A DNA stretch of 64,000 bases from Siphonodentalium dalli (Eukaryota > Mollusca > Scaphopoda > Gadilida > Siphonodentaliidae), in contig CP136064.1 in NCBI GenBank assembly GCA_032622095.1, positions 140,945,954 to 141,009,953 of the forward strand, read 5' to 3'. The position numbers and the translations under genes were made by a program. Shown piece after piece: positions 1-13,700 of the stretch (position 1 is its first letter; the number at the start of each line of letters is the position of its first letter). The notes under the pieces were generated by a model. It ran no database searches. It was given only the letters and a program-made list of their open reading frames with translations, and had not been told where the DNA came from.

Positions 1-591
1 CAATATACGAAAGGTGGCTTGGCATGAACACGGTGGGCTGGTATGGACCATTGATAGTATACAGCAAACTAATATCCCATATTGAATTCTATGATTTAGG
101 CATGTGAACAGTTTAGTGAGACAATGCATTACGTTTGTACATCAGTTTAATAGGAAAGTGGTTCTGGACAATGGTTATGACTGTGCTGCCGGTCGCACTT
201 GATTAGCGATTATTTTGAAGTTTATCGAAATCAACAGGGACTGCGCAACTGCTTTGCATATCCAACCATGCAGCTTAGATGACGAAAGAATGTGAATGGT
301 AAGCGCAATTGATACGAGCCAAAAATAGACAGGCGATACATATTATGATACTAATTCTCGTGTTTTGAAAAACTGTACGACCACACGGTGGGAAACGGGT
401 GAAATGTCCATTGGTAGTGATGCGTCTTCCGGTGTCATGTCATCAGTTTGATTTATTAGATAGATAGATTTATTCAGCAAAAGACACCACATTATAGGGA
501 CAGGTTGCCATGTATAATAATATGAACAGTGTATCATGTGACATCATACAATATATTGACATTACATACATTGAATAATAGTGATAATATC

Positions 592-594
<3 letters not shown>
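1..594. other. Intergenic sequence, nothing assigned
   Basis: I see no gene, repeat unit or RNA here. The one open frame of about 64 codons on the - strand has no recognisable motif and low-complexity content. Confidence 0.5.

Positions 595-631
<37 letters not shown>
595..631. repeat. (AT)n microsatellite
   Basis: A pure AT dinucleotide run of about 37 bp. It lies about 65 bp beyond the last recognisable codon of the - strand LINE remnant at 698-1397, so it could be the simple-repeat tail of that element. Confidence 0.9.
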
Positions 632-633
<2 letters not shown>

Positions 634-697
634 TTAATTGCGTATATTCTTATCTGTAGAGTGAGTTATGTTACATAATTCAAAACACGTAATTTGT

Positions 698-1397
698 CTA
701 GTTTAACTGTGATCTGGCCTCGAATAACCGCTTGACTACGTTGCAGATTTGGGAGCATATTTGAGCTGTGTCATTGGCTAATATATGTGTGAGTTGGTCC
801 AATCTACTCATCAATTGAAAATTGATAAAATTGTCATCCATAATTTTAATGAGTTCATTCCGTATAGGAAGAAATGTTGGACAATCAGTTAGGAAATGCC
901 TCTCATCGTCGATGGCTTCGTCATTACACAAAACACATAATCTTCTGGCTAAAGGAATCGGTGGCAAGAGAATGATTACTTATTCTTAGACGTGTAAATG
1001 CTGAGCGGTCGGCTATCGACGCTGTATTTAAAAGATAAGGTTCTAGGACAATATCTCTTTTAAAAAGTCGATATGTTCTTAATTTATTTTTACCAGTTTT
1101 TGAAACACCATCGCGCATACTTGTTCTGAAGTTTTCAGTTTGATTTTCACGAAGCTGGCGTTTAAATGTCTTTAGAAGCTTGTTAATTAGGGGCTTGTTG
1201 TTAGTAATGTCGGAGGGTATAGTCAAGCCAAATGACTCCAGACTTTTGAATATCAAATTCCCAGCTACCCCGCTGCGCTGTTCGCGCATTGCATCACTTA
1301 ATATGCCACTCGTACATCTGGATGATATATTATGTCCAATATACTCTGGAATCCAGGTTCTTAATACTGAATGACATAATGGGGCAACGCAGTCCAC
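698..1397 (-). pseudogene. 3' end of a non-LTR retrotransposon (LINE) ORF2
   Basis: Two overlapping - strand frames (924-1397 and 698-967) carry the C-terminal region typical of LINE ORF2 proteins. The upstream frame has the conserved KLRTYRLFKRDIVLEPYLL block followed by RSAFTRLRISNHSL. The downstream frame has the terminal Cys/His module CVLCNDE...DDERHFLTDCPTF (CxxC, H, C). These blocks sit side by side in intact elements, so a single 1-nt frameshift near 960 separates them. The catalytic reverse transcriptase part is absent upstream (above 1400), so this is a 5'-truncated dead copy. The same CxxC-H-C ending occurs in the second LINE of this window near 52.3 kb. I am confident of the class but cannot name the clade (CR1/Jockey-like or RTE-like). 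Confidence 0.75.
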
Positions 1398-1399
1398 TA

Positions 1400-3655
1400 A
1401 CTTCTTACAACATAATGTGAAGTAATATTTGGAGTTAATAACAGCTCATGACGTCCCATGTTGATTCTGGTTATAACGTTATCATGAACCAAAGGAAATG
1501 TGGAAATGAAGGAAGTTGAATTAGCACACGTAACTACGGAGGTGGCCATGGTTCACTATAATAATAATGGCATCTTTCAGATCATAGTATATAGGCCAAT
1601 CGATATATATCCTAATGACTCAAACTGTTCTAATTCTATTCGACTAGGAGTTATCATATCAGTCTGGCTATATCCCATAAATTGTATATATCATGCTGCA
1701 TTCATTGATACCCCCCAACCAAGTGGCATATACAGATTAACTTCAGCAGAACACGGTCATGGTGAGGCTATTGTACGCAGAGCTCCATACATGCTCACGT
1801 GAAAATCAATCCAGTTTGATCAGATAGACTTCAGTTTAAACAGTATTTATTCCATGAATAATACAAAAACTATTAGTATACGTTTAATCGTGGACCTGAT
1901 TCGACATCAACTGTGCAGGCTTATGTGAGTAATTTCCGGGAATCATTTTATATTCACCCCACCTAACTATAGTGTTATTGTTCAGTTCACATTGGCGCTA
2001 CTTGTATATGAGACAAACAAATTAAATACATTTGTACATACATGTAGTGATATATAAATATGCTAATATCGCTGTTAATACAAGTAAACATATTGCTTGA
2101 GTTCTAGTTAAAATTTGTCAAGATCCCATCTTGGTCGTCATAGTAATGCACGTGTGGAAATGTAGCGGTACATAGTATGAACTGGTGACAAGAAGCAGTC
2201 TAAGCATGAGGCAATCATCAACATTTCTTCCTGCACATATGTTTGCCAGAATGGTAGAATGGAGTTTCTGATCATTTTGTGTCGATTTTCCATTCCAATC
2301 GCCAAGAGTACCCATGCAAGGATTGATTTTACGAAGACTTTTATGGATATTATGTCAAAAAACGTCCGTGTAACTTCGACAGACTATCCAACCTCGTTCA
2401 TCTACCAAGCATTTTCAGGCGGTTTACATGTACCATGGTGAAATTGACAAGAATAAAGTATAGCTAGAATATCTTAACAAGGCACCGGGCGACCTCCTGG
2501 TTTATATTTTCAATTTCAGGCTTCAAAAGCCAGATACTGTTAGCTATATACAGTAATCTGATTGAGTCCGTCGCTAAACCTTTTAGTATATGAGTAGATA
2601 AACTCAATCGTTATCGATATGCAAGAACGTATGGCGATCACATGCATGATTTGAGCATTGGTAGCTGACATCGCCTGAAGTTGGAAACTTCACTATTATC
2701 TCCACATACCACGTAGGTCTCTATTAAATTATTTATATAATATCAGAATCGAGTTTGGCACAAGTCCACATACTTAACATGCTTGAACATATATTTCAGT
2801 TTAAAAAAATATTTCTCACCGAAAGCCCATGTATGATAATGATATGCGTATGTACCTTCTTGCACGCTGTGATATAGTTCGGAAATATATCTATTTTAAT
2901 GTCAATTTTTGCCATTTCCGCCACATTGGCGGCCATCTCGATTACAATGAGATATTAATAACTCCGGATAATCTAAATCGGAGTACATTCATTCATATAT
3001 CTAACACCGAGATATCGTTCTCCTTTTGTGACATGTTACCTGACGTGTGCAAATATAACGTTTAGCAAATTTTCACGATGCTTATTTGGACAATAATTGT
3101 CATATGAACTCGCATATTGAGTCATTGCGGAAAGACAACTACTATGAATGTGCCGTAACATGGAGAATATTTATTTGGAAGAAGCAAATTAGTCTACTAC
3201 ATTCACCTTCTACATGACAGAAACGTAATTGGATGAAAAAGGATCAAATTTGCGTATTATCGTATTTTGGCCGCCATCTTGGAAGCCATCTTGGATTAAG
3301 TTTCGGGATCCAGTTAGATGTAAATAACGTATGCAATGATCATACTCATTTCCATCATCGATTATTTCTTAATTTCTATGAGGATATTGTTAGAAAATAA
3401 AAAAAGTATATTTTGGCGAAATTCATACCAATTCCTTTAAATCATCGCAATTGGAGAAGACAACCAAGGTTATGATTGAAGAAATCAACTAATGTGATGC
3501 CTAAGTGAGTTCTTATCAAGATTGAAGAGAAGTATATTCCCTAATCGTCACCAGTTCGATACAATCGGAAATGATGTAGGCGACATGTATGGAAAATCAT
3601 CAATTTCCCACTTCCGGTCGCCATTTTGGCGGCCATCTTTGATCGAGAGGACAAT
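1400..3655. other. Intergenic sequence with scattered GGCCGCCATCTT-type motifs
   Basis: No gene is recognised. The motif ATTGGCGGCCATCT and relatives (GGCCGCCATCTTGG) recur near 2928, 3269 and 3612 and again in the palindrome at 3659-3937. This suggests a degraded dispersed repeat of which the palindrome is the best-preserved part. Confidence 0.4.
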
Positions 3656-3658
3656 TTT

Positions 3659-3937
3659 TTATATAATAATATAACATGGCGTCACATCATACACGGTACA
3701 AAAGGATTGTCATTTATTTTATGAAATCTAACAATGGCGAACTTAAAAAAATTAGCATGGCGGCCATCTTTGTGACGTCATCAGACGACCCAGTCGTCGC
3801 GACTGGGTGGTCTGATGACGTCACAAAGATGGCCGCCATGCTCATTTTTTTAAGTTCGCCATTGTTAGATTTCATAAAATAAATGACAATCCTTTTGTAC
3901 CGTGTATGATGTGACGCCATGTTATATTATTATATAA
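3659..3937. repeat. Near-perfect 279-bp palindrome (foldback or MITE-like element)
   Basis: The arms are 3659-3796 and 3800-3937 around a 3-nt centre (3797-3799). Each position p pairs with 7596-p. I count two mismatches over about 138 bp. Because of this symmetry the same 68-codon frame appears on both strands (3676-3882 + and 3714-3920 -), so neither is a gene. No target duplication is obvious. The arms contain AAGATGGCCGCC and TGACGTCA, which resemble YY1 and CRE/ATF sites, but this may be coincidence. Confidence 0.92.
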
Positions 3938-4257
3938 CCCCAGGGGGTCTAACAAATTTCTTTCTGAAGTAGAGACCATATACTGGCTCATTAACATGGT
4001 CTCTATATTTGTTCATGAATTTCCAACGGGAGCCCAAAATCTGACATAAGCGACTCTACTAATCAGTGTTCCCGCTGGTGGTAGCCATTTTGGCCATTGG
4101 CAAAAATAATTTGTAATTGGCGAAAACAAAAAAAATGGCAAACAAAATGGCTAAACTAATTTCCTCCCAAATGTGTCCATCTGAACATGGTGGCGATGAT
4201 AAACTCACCAGCAGTCATAGGTCTAATTACATCACGCGCAGCTGACATCCGTACAAC

Positions 4258-4435
4258 ACAAGACAGTCAATGACTGTGGAGACGCTCACCTGACTGTAAA
4301 GACTGGGACTCTGAAGACCATAAAAGTTCGTACTTGTCAAAATCCCTTAAAAACAAGTACCGGTAGTCCTAAAGAGGGACGTAGCCTAGAGGGTCTATGG
4401 AGACCTCCGACTAACCGGTGGTGGTATTATTTATG
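4258..4435 (+). mobile_element. Left-end fragment of Helentron-like family B
   Basis: It begins ACAAGACAGTCAATGACTGT, which contains the 15-nt palindrome ACAGTCAATGACTGT. The next roughly 120 bp match the starts of the elements at 8303, 19416 and 46400 (GACTGGGACTCTGAAGACCA and so on). No right end is found, so this copy is truncated. Confidence 0.7.
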
Positions 4436-4599
4436 AATTTTTTGGCTTATTCATTATCCAGTCTGAATGTGATCATCTTAGTGACATTCTGGAGGGCTTT
4501 CCGAAAGTGTTTGGTGGTATTGTGTACAGAATAATTCCTGTAATCATTCCCCAGTTGAGTATGGTAGAAAGAGTAGTTATATCACCCACTCTTTTTCAG

Positions 4600-4718
4600 T
4601 TGGAGGAGGAAAGATTGGCTACCATTGAGCGGGATAACAGAATATTACTGGAGAAGATGTCTTATATAATGAGAACAAGAGGGAGAGTGGACAACACAAA
4701 TGATTATGAATACAAAAG
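4600..4718 (+). CDS. CFAP97D1/CFAP97D2-like: CFAP97D-like gene, internal coding exon
   Basis: The acceptor is a strong pyrimidine tract ending in CAG (4585-4599, CCCACTCTTTTTCAG). The donor is AAAAG|GTAATG at 4718/4719. The exon starts in phase 0 and leaves two bases (AG), which join the C of the next exon to make Ser in the conserved SLN. The translated block is LEEERLATIERDNRILLEK through NDYEYK. The reading frame extends upstream into the intron, but the family match starts at the acceptor. Confidence 0.88.
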
Positions 4719-7700
4719 GTAATGTGGCATTTTGAATCAAATAACATTTACTAGTCAATTGCTCTTACTATAATGCCATATATGTCATTGTTCAGATATG
4801 ATACAAAGGCGCCCTGCGGAATTGTGTGATTGACAGCACACACAAGCAGACTATTGGGCTACGCAAATCAGAACTTTGATCAAACACTGTTCTTGGGGAT
4901 TCGCACTCTAACATTGTCTGAAAACCTAAACAAACACCATGTGGATAAAACATTGTGAAGATACCAGTTGAGTGTTTTTTTTTTGTGGGATTCTTTTAAT
5001 TTTCGGAAACCGGAAGTGTCATGATATCATATTTTCCACACCCTCTAATTATTGGGAAGAATGCTAATTCCTGTTGAGTAGTTGTTGGTGGCGTATAACT
5101 GGAATCATTGGGACTGGGATAACTGAAAGTTTTGTCAGTTGAAGATAGCATATCTAAAATAACGTCGCAGATTTGTAACGGAAATGGTGTTTGGTATTTA
5201 TGCTGCATCACATCTTTTAACAGTGGGCACATCTTGATGAGCGTCCTGACCACTTCCTGTTTTGTTGGATCTGTAACCTTTATCTGCTTATTTATAATAT
5301 GTGCCAATGTGCGTGGAACCTCTTGGTCATTCCCAAATTGGAGAATTCCACATGTTGGGCTCCCTCTGGAAAGTTCACCACATAGGACTCTGAGATGGGA
5401 TGGACATTTTGTTCCTGATGATTGAAAAAGCGACTGCACACTTTTGGGCTCATCGGGGAAATGTTGATATAAGATCACGACAACATCCTATATCATTACA
5501 GCGTCCATCACAGCAGTTTCAACATCTGGACCACATGTATTACACACAAACGTTTTCCTTGTTGTCTATCTCCAGTAATCTTATAAATGAAGACATTGTA
5601 TGTTCGTCTTAGAATATTGTAGTCCATAGTGAGAATGTTGTAGTCTATCTCCAGTAATCTTATGATTATGAAGTCATTTTTATGCTTGTCTTAGAATATT
5701 GTAGTCCATAGTGAGAATGTCTCCAAATGTTCCAAATTCCAATGGTTTGTTTTGATGACGATCCCCAGCAGCGAGTGGTTAAAGTGTCTGGTAACTATCG
5801 TGTAGAATATCGTATATCGAACCATAATATAACCTGTGTTTGTTGTCAAGATTGAGCAATAAATCATCCTGACCATTATAAAACAATTTGCAGTCACACT
5901 CACACACCTCAGCATCGTTTATCACATGGTGTTTTTTGAACCACCAATAATCCAACGATTAGACACAGGATTGTAGTAACTGAAAATTTACACTTGGTGT
6001 CAGATGTCCAGGCAGGAATTAATCTCATTGGTAATGGCTTAAATCCGCTTTCTTATCATGCGAACATTTGCCTCATACTTGTCTCATTGATATCCTCTGG
6101 AATGAATCAACACTATCTGAATCATTTACTGATGACTCGCCGAGATTGTTATCCTAGATCCACTGAATATACTAGCTGTTTCACATGAGCACATGATTAT
6201 TACAATGTTTTTCGCATATCAAACATATGAAATTGCTTCCTCTGCTGGTAATGATTCCGTATGAAGAATCTGAGAATATAGCGACATAAAGAGGATTGAT
6301 GGATAGTTGTATCAATAATTGGGTCCAACTCTTTGTTGTCTATTTTGTCAAACTCACACATTGGAAACTATATCCTCATTGGGCCACAATTTATATCCAA
6401 CAGAACAATGAATACACCCAGAATCTCTCTCTTGTTTCAGTGTGTTTTTCCGATAGTTTCCCCTTCTTGGTCGATTAAAGACAATCTGTCATTCTGATCT
6501 GGCTGATAAGTACTACAGAGCAAAACTGGTATACTGGGTTGTCGCTGTTTCTGAGAAATATCCGGTTCGCCAGCAACGAATTGTTGCCCCAAATGGCTGT
6601 GTCGTATAATATCCATGACCTTGAAGCATCCCCGAGGAAGAATATGGAACTGTTTTGAAGAAATGCATGGTTGTAGCCATGTTTAAACTGAACTAATTAA
6701 ATCATATATTATGTTTCAAGAAAGTGTTTGTCGCGATATGTTTTCTGTTGCGCGCTAATGTGTTGCATAATATTTTTGTCATCAAAGATGCATGTCGTAA
6801 TGGGTTTCACAAATTGACAATACCTCTGGTTAGTGAGGCATCAAACTCATTTTATAGTGTGATACTGGAGTCATATTACGAAAACTTAATAGGAGCTTCA
6901 ATCTGCCTGTGGTAGGTTTAACACCACCTATCACCTTACGTCTATAATGAAAACTAGAGTAGTTTGAGAATTAGCTTACTATCATATTAAGTGGCTTTGG
7001 CTATAACACATAGGCATATATACATGTATACTCTTTGTCATCAATATCAACTCATGAGAATATGTTTATCGTGATAACTATATAGCAATTAAATACATGT
7101 TTGTCAGTTCTTCGTAAATGTGACATCGAGTCGTTAGACAAACTTATACAAGGTGGCTATCCAGCGGCATCTGTATACCTTACCAAAGTTGGTTAAGTGA
7201 GCACACACGTCCATCCAGCTACCAATAGCATCGTTTGTAAAATTATCAAATTACGGGTGATGCCAGTTCTCGCAAAACACAGACTGCGTGGACAACACAT
7301 CTGCGTTCACCTCGGTCGATGGACGCAGCTAGGACAGTTTGAAAGTTTGCCAGCCCAGATGTTGCAGAAAGAACTGGGGAGATGACGATGCTAAACCCAT
7401 CTGGTGGTGTGCCGACAAAGACAAAGGTCGGTGTGAAGTAGAGAGTGAAAATTGGAGAGTTTAGAAGTCAGTTGCTTCCCCATATGAGGTCCATAAATAA
7501 AAGTTATTCAAAACTTTTGAACCTGAATTAGAGGAAGGAGAATTAGAAAAGCCTATTAAACTGACTTGTTTCAATTGACACATATATATTATAATTTTTT
7601 CCTCTAATGAAAGCCCTTCAACTGAACTATATTGATTTATGTCTCCGGCCTTGTGTCAATCAGGAGGGTTAAAATTTATTGTCTTGCCACTCCGTTTACA

Positions 7701-10657
7701 TCCGCTCTCGGATTAGTCATGCATGAATGCATCCAGTATAATCCCGCATTCTAACCACTAACCAGTTAGTTTCAATTCCTCCTCGTGGTCAACAGGACAT
7801 GGTTACTAAAGGAGGTATTTTTCATACTACATGTATTTATTACATAGATCTGCACAGAAACTTTGTTTTATTGTATATGTAATTTGTTTCCATGTTTTTT
7901 TTCTTTACAAAATGGCGTCTCTCTACAATCTGTGATCAGAATAACTTTGCATAATTAGAATTAGATGGCCATTTTGACAATGACTAAAGAAGCACATGTA
8001 TAGCTTACATGTGGCAAACAAAAAAAAAAAATTGCGTTACTGTACTGCAACATATATGGTGTGATCGATGACTCGTACGATTGCAGAGACCACGTGGTAT
8101 GGTATGCCCAGTTTCCTACACATGTTCACTTTCACTAAGTTTCAGTCGACTCGCTTCGCTTCTTTAATAAGATCCATCGCTATGTTAATAGCATGTATAC
8201 TGCCAAAGCATACATGGAACAGCTCTGTTAGTTCCAGAAAGTTGCACAGGACAGAAATGTCTCCTTTGGTAATAATTAATTTACATGTACATGACTAAAT
8301 AAACAAGACAGTCAAAGACTGTGGGGTCGCTCACCAGACTGCAAAGACTGATAAGACTGGGACTCTGGAGACCACAACAGTCAGAACTTTTCATAATCAC
8401 TTCAAAAGAATTAGATCTAAACAGGATATGTGGCTAGAGAGGCTTAATGTATGTAGATCGGTGAATATCTACCCTGAAATTACCAACTGTACACTACTGA
8501 TCACCCCCCGTCCTCCAGCTCAACAAGTACCGTTCTGACCGGGCTCCAGACTCCCAAGTCTTAGGTTGGAATTTCACAACCGACATATAAAACTTTCTCA
8601 ATTGTTGGAAATTTCACAAGCACCTTTTTAATAAAAACCATTTAGACATGTTTGAAGCCCGATTATCCATGGACCCAAAACACCATACATGTATCTCAGA
8701 TTAAGCAGTCAGGTAGTTCCAAGGGAGATGTTTTAATGAATTTCGTATTTTAATGATTTTATTAGACACAAAAGTGTTAAGTGCCCATAGCCCCGTCATT
8801 TCCAGGTTGACCTCATGTTAACAAAGCTGAATCTCAGTCACTAAAGGATCCTCCATACTACATTGTATATGTAAGCTAAATAGTCTCTCTTGAGAAGACA
8901 TTTTTACTATTACTATAGAGACACACAGTTATGTCCCTGGTCTAACCCTATTTAACCTGGTGACCCCATCTGAATAAATTTGAATCCCAGACACCAAAAA
9001 ACCCTTCATACTAAATATCAGTAAAATAGACCTGATGGTCCTTGTGAAGGAAGCATATTAAGAGGAAAACTGTCCTTCGATTGGCCCCTATTTTACCAGG
9101 TGACCCCATTTAAACAAGTACCACAAGGACCCTCCATACTAGTTACTACATATAAGCTAAATAGCACTGATGGGTCTTGAGGAGGGGCCATTTTAAGAAT
9201 TACTATGGGGGAAGAGTTGTGTACCTGGTTGCACCCCTATTTGACCTGGTGAACCCATTTCAACAAATCTGAATGCCAGTCACCCAAGGACTCTCTATTC
9301 CAAAATGTATGCTAAATATGCCAAATGGTTCAACTAATGAGGGAAAGAATTATGTCTGTAGCTCTGACCCTATTTGACTCAATTCTGAATCAAATCTGAA
9401 TCCTTGTCACCCATACCAAATATAAGCTGAATAGGCCTGATGGTTCTTGATAGGAAGACATTTTAAGAATTACAATGGATGGACAAGTTATGTCCCTGGC
9501 TCCGCCCTTATTTGTTTTCAACACATCTGTATCCCTGTCACCCAAGGACCTTCCATACCAATTATAAGCTAAATAGCCCAGATGATTCTAGAGAAGATGT
9601 TTTAAGAATTACTATGGATGGAAAGACTTAGGTCCCGAACTATGCCACTTTATTGACCCCCATTTGAACAGAACTGAATCCCAGCCACCTAGGGACCATC
9701 CTGACAAAATATGTCTCAATTATTCATTGCAGGTAAGCTAAGAAAAATGCCTCGTTCTTTCTCATCCAGTTTCCCATATGTAATTGCCGGAGAAACGGAT
9801 ATTTAGTTTTACCGGCCTAACTGTCAGATTCATCATTCACAAGCCCTGGGGAGTTTGTTATTATAAACCATGGGTCATTTATATACAAACTCTGGAACAG
9901 GCAGAGCATTTTAGGCTATTAATCAAACTAGCTGTCATTCCAATCAGATTTTGTTAACACTGCCATTTCATTTACTACCTATAACCAATGTGACTTCTAT
10001 ATGGTGTATATCTGTGATTGCAGACAGCTTCCTGGTATGGTATCATATAGCAGGGTTTCCGCCAGGCCGGCTGCGGGTCCGTCCCACGGACCCATTCCCC
10101 TCGCAGATGATCTGTACCAAAAGTCAGTAGCAATATGTCATAAAAAATCCGGCTGCAACGGGAGTTCGGGGGGTTAAACAGAATACTGGTGAAAAAGCGG
10201 GTCAATTGAGCACAGTGTGTTACCGGTACAGCGTAACCCTTTGAAATCAAAGCGCCAAAACTACAACGTAATGTTTGGTGTGCATTGAAATAGCGACGTT
10301 ATATACAGCGTAATAAATGTCGCGGTAACATCAAAGAATGTCGGACTGCTGAGTACGGATATTATTTTGCACGGGATTTCTGTGGTTGAAACTACTCAGC
10401 TCGGAGATCCCGTGCTATCGTACGATTACATACTTTGATCAAAGAATGCCGAATTGCTGAGTTTGGCAGAGTAGGGATCAACATACGCCAACAGGCGGTT
10501 CTCCTACAAAGGGAGGTATCTACCTCCGAGATACCGTGCTATCGTACTATTATAATACAGAACCTGTCCCAAATCAGTCTTTATAGTGGGAATTCATAGT
10601 GACAACACCATTAATTTGACCCATATTACATGCATGGAGGATAAACACAAAAAACAT

Positions 10658-10711
<54 letters not shown>

Positions 10712-13700
10712 ATGGAGATAAAGTCAAAGTACGGTCAATAATAGTTTCGTTAGAATACATGGAATATATCTGTTTCATTTTCACGGAAGCTACTTGAAAT
10801 TCTAGGAAATACTTAATTCAATTCTCCCAGCTAGGTATTATTTAGTGTTTAGTTTCATTATACCTGTCGGAATCTTATTGTAAGTAACTTGTAGCTTGAT
10901 ATAGTCTTCAATCAGACGGCAGTCTTAATTGCGTAACTACATGATTAATTATCTGGATACCATCAACAGAATTAATGCACCCACGGAAAATGATCGACTT
11001 GTGTAATATACGTAGCTTTGGGTTGCTTTGTGGGACACTCAGGTGCAAGGAAATGGCTACTTTTCAGTGTCAAATAACAAAATTCCCCCCCCCACAGGAC
11101 GAACCATGGTCGTCCCGTTGTGTTATGTGTTTCCCCAATACGGACTCATTAATTTCCCATTGGCGGAAACCCTGCATATAGAGCTCTGAGTATCTGCTAG
11201 CTGTTTGCATGTTCTTGATTTTAGACTGATTTAAAGCAAAATTGGTTGAGTCACCCTGGTGGATGTTATAATGGTGTTATTATTTTTTCAAATTGAGCAG
11301 GAAATTAATCTCAATTAAAATAAAAAAAATGAATTTGAAAAATAAAATTTGGCTTTTTTTTTCTTCAAATCAAACATTTTTTGTTTTGTCTTTGTTTCTG
11401 TTTTCTTGTTAAATTGAACAAGGAGTTCAATGGAATTACTATGGATGAATAGAGTTATGGCCCTGCTTTCCCAACTATTTGAGCTAGTGACCTCATTTGA
11501 ACAAATCTGAATGTTAGTCACCTAGGGAACATCCACACCAAATATGAAACCATTTGGTCCTATGGATTGGAAGAAGAAGATGTTTAAAGAATTGTTGACT
11601 GATGGATGGACGGACGGACAGATGTACGGACGGATGACGGACGAGGAGTGAGCTAAAAAGATAGTCCTTTAATATTGTTATCACGAGATGAAATTTCTTT
11701 TGCCTGAGCGATATGTAACATTGTTTTAACAATCAATACCTGTGAATCTGTGCTAGCCAGAATGTATGAACATGAGGGCTTGTATTCAAGCATATGGAAC
11801 GTGTTAGCGAACGTTATAGCGACTTCAAGATATTTATTGGATTTCTGACTCGTACTAGCATCTCGCGATTCAGTATCATATAAATCATTTTGTCCCCACA
11901 TCCGGTTGTAACTAGCAATCTGATTGGATACAACGCCACGTTTAAATCATCATGCCCCCCGGTCCCCCGTCGCCCTTGACAGCGGGGTATAAGAGAACGT
12001 GCGCCAAACATCGGGGGTATATGCAGGGAAGGATCCAGGGCTCTTTTGATACCTGTTACAGGTTTGGGCGCCCAAACTCTGGTGGCCTAAATGTCCCCAA
12101 ATTGCAAGTGGATAGTTTTATTAAAGCTGAATTTTCTATATTTTGAAGGAAATCTTCTATTAGTATTATAATTCAACAACATGCAATGCAAATCATCAAC
12201 ATACAGTTGATATAGAGCCTTTATTTGCTTAATCAAGTGTCCAGTGAGAAATATTTTAACCCTTTCATGACTGGGGCTTCTTGAAATTTAGCAAAATCCT
12301 GTGCCAATGCATTCTCTTATATAAATGAGAGTCTCCCATCTAAGGAGCCTTGCATATATAAGATAATACATTGGCCTTTATCTTGACCTTGTAAGCCAGT
12401 GCATTTATGCGGGATCTTTAATGCTGCACATAAGGCAGGGGGTGACCCCCTCCCGTACCTACCCCCATCTCGGGCCTACGGCCCTTGGGATATGCCTTCG
12501 GCATATCATGGTCCCAAAACAGGTGTCCCCAAAAAATCGCTGGATCCATCCCTGGGTATATGAGCATGTGAAACATCAGGGGTATATGAATGACCCTTGA
12601 TCTGGAAGTTTAAACCAATCGCGACATTGCTCTCGCATGCCAAATTTGACGTCACCTGACGCCGGATCCTTAGGTCAGCTACTGAATTATTCTTATTGGT
12701 GTGAATTAATCGGATAACCTATGAAAAACACACTTAAATTAAGGAGACATGGTTATTGTTGTGGGGACAAAATCGTTATCTCCGAAAACATTGTGGGGTA
12801 CAAGGAGATTTAATACCTGGATGTCTTATTTTGAAAATCGACATCCAGGTAATACCTGCCAGGTATTATACGTGTGTATAAAGCGCAGTTACATGAAAAG
12901 CATTTATATTGCGCACAACCACTGCCAATATAATTTCCAACACCTGAGTCTTTTCTTTCTATTGCCACGGATCAAAATAATTATGTGGCGAATAGAATAC
13001 ATGTAAACAATAATAATTAGTGTTGAAACGCTACGGTTTTTCGTATTTGACTAATCGACAGTCAAAAATCGAGTCGAAGTCGACAACTCCATTTCCCATG
13101 GAAAACTTCCAATTTACTATGTGTACTATAAAATCACTGTTGTTCCCATTTTTCATGGGTATTACGATTGGAAGACGGAAACCGGTGCTACAAACCGTGG
13201 GCAGTGCTACTAAATTTGTATCCATCCAGCTAATTAATACTGGGTGTTTTGGCTACAGTTGGCTTCAATGGGTTCCATCATGTATATTGGTTTCTCGTTT
13301 AATGTTGTATTATGAGACATTCATCATACCATATCCGGACACATTAGTCCATACTAATACTGAATTAATTTAATACACACATAGTGACAGAGAATACGAA
13401 ATAAACATGTTGGTATAATTGCCCCCCGAAAAAAAATTATTCGGGGGACTATTAAAATAGCCGGTGTCCATCGGTCCGGAAATGGTTTCCGGATGATAAC
13501 TTTAGTTTCGGTTATTAGATCAAAAGCAAATTTCATAGGTGAGTTTATCAGACCAAAATACAGGTCAAGTTCGAATATGGGTTTGCTCCGCCCATTTTTG
13601 CGAGAGTTATGGCCCTTTTTTTACTTAGAATATTGTAATTTTCTGGTTTCCTGATGATAACTTCAGTTTTTGTGATCATATCTGAACCAAATTTGGTATG

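Noticed and set aside
3676-3920. Pair of identical 68-codon genes on opposite strands
   Set aside because: They are produced by the palindrome.
5132-5612. + strand open frames opposite the KDZ-like pseudogene
   Set aside because: They are shadows of the - strand coding sequence and have no motif.
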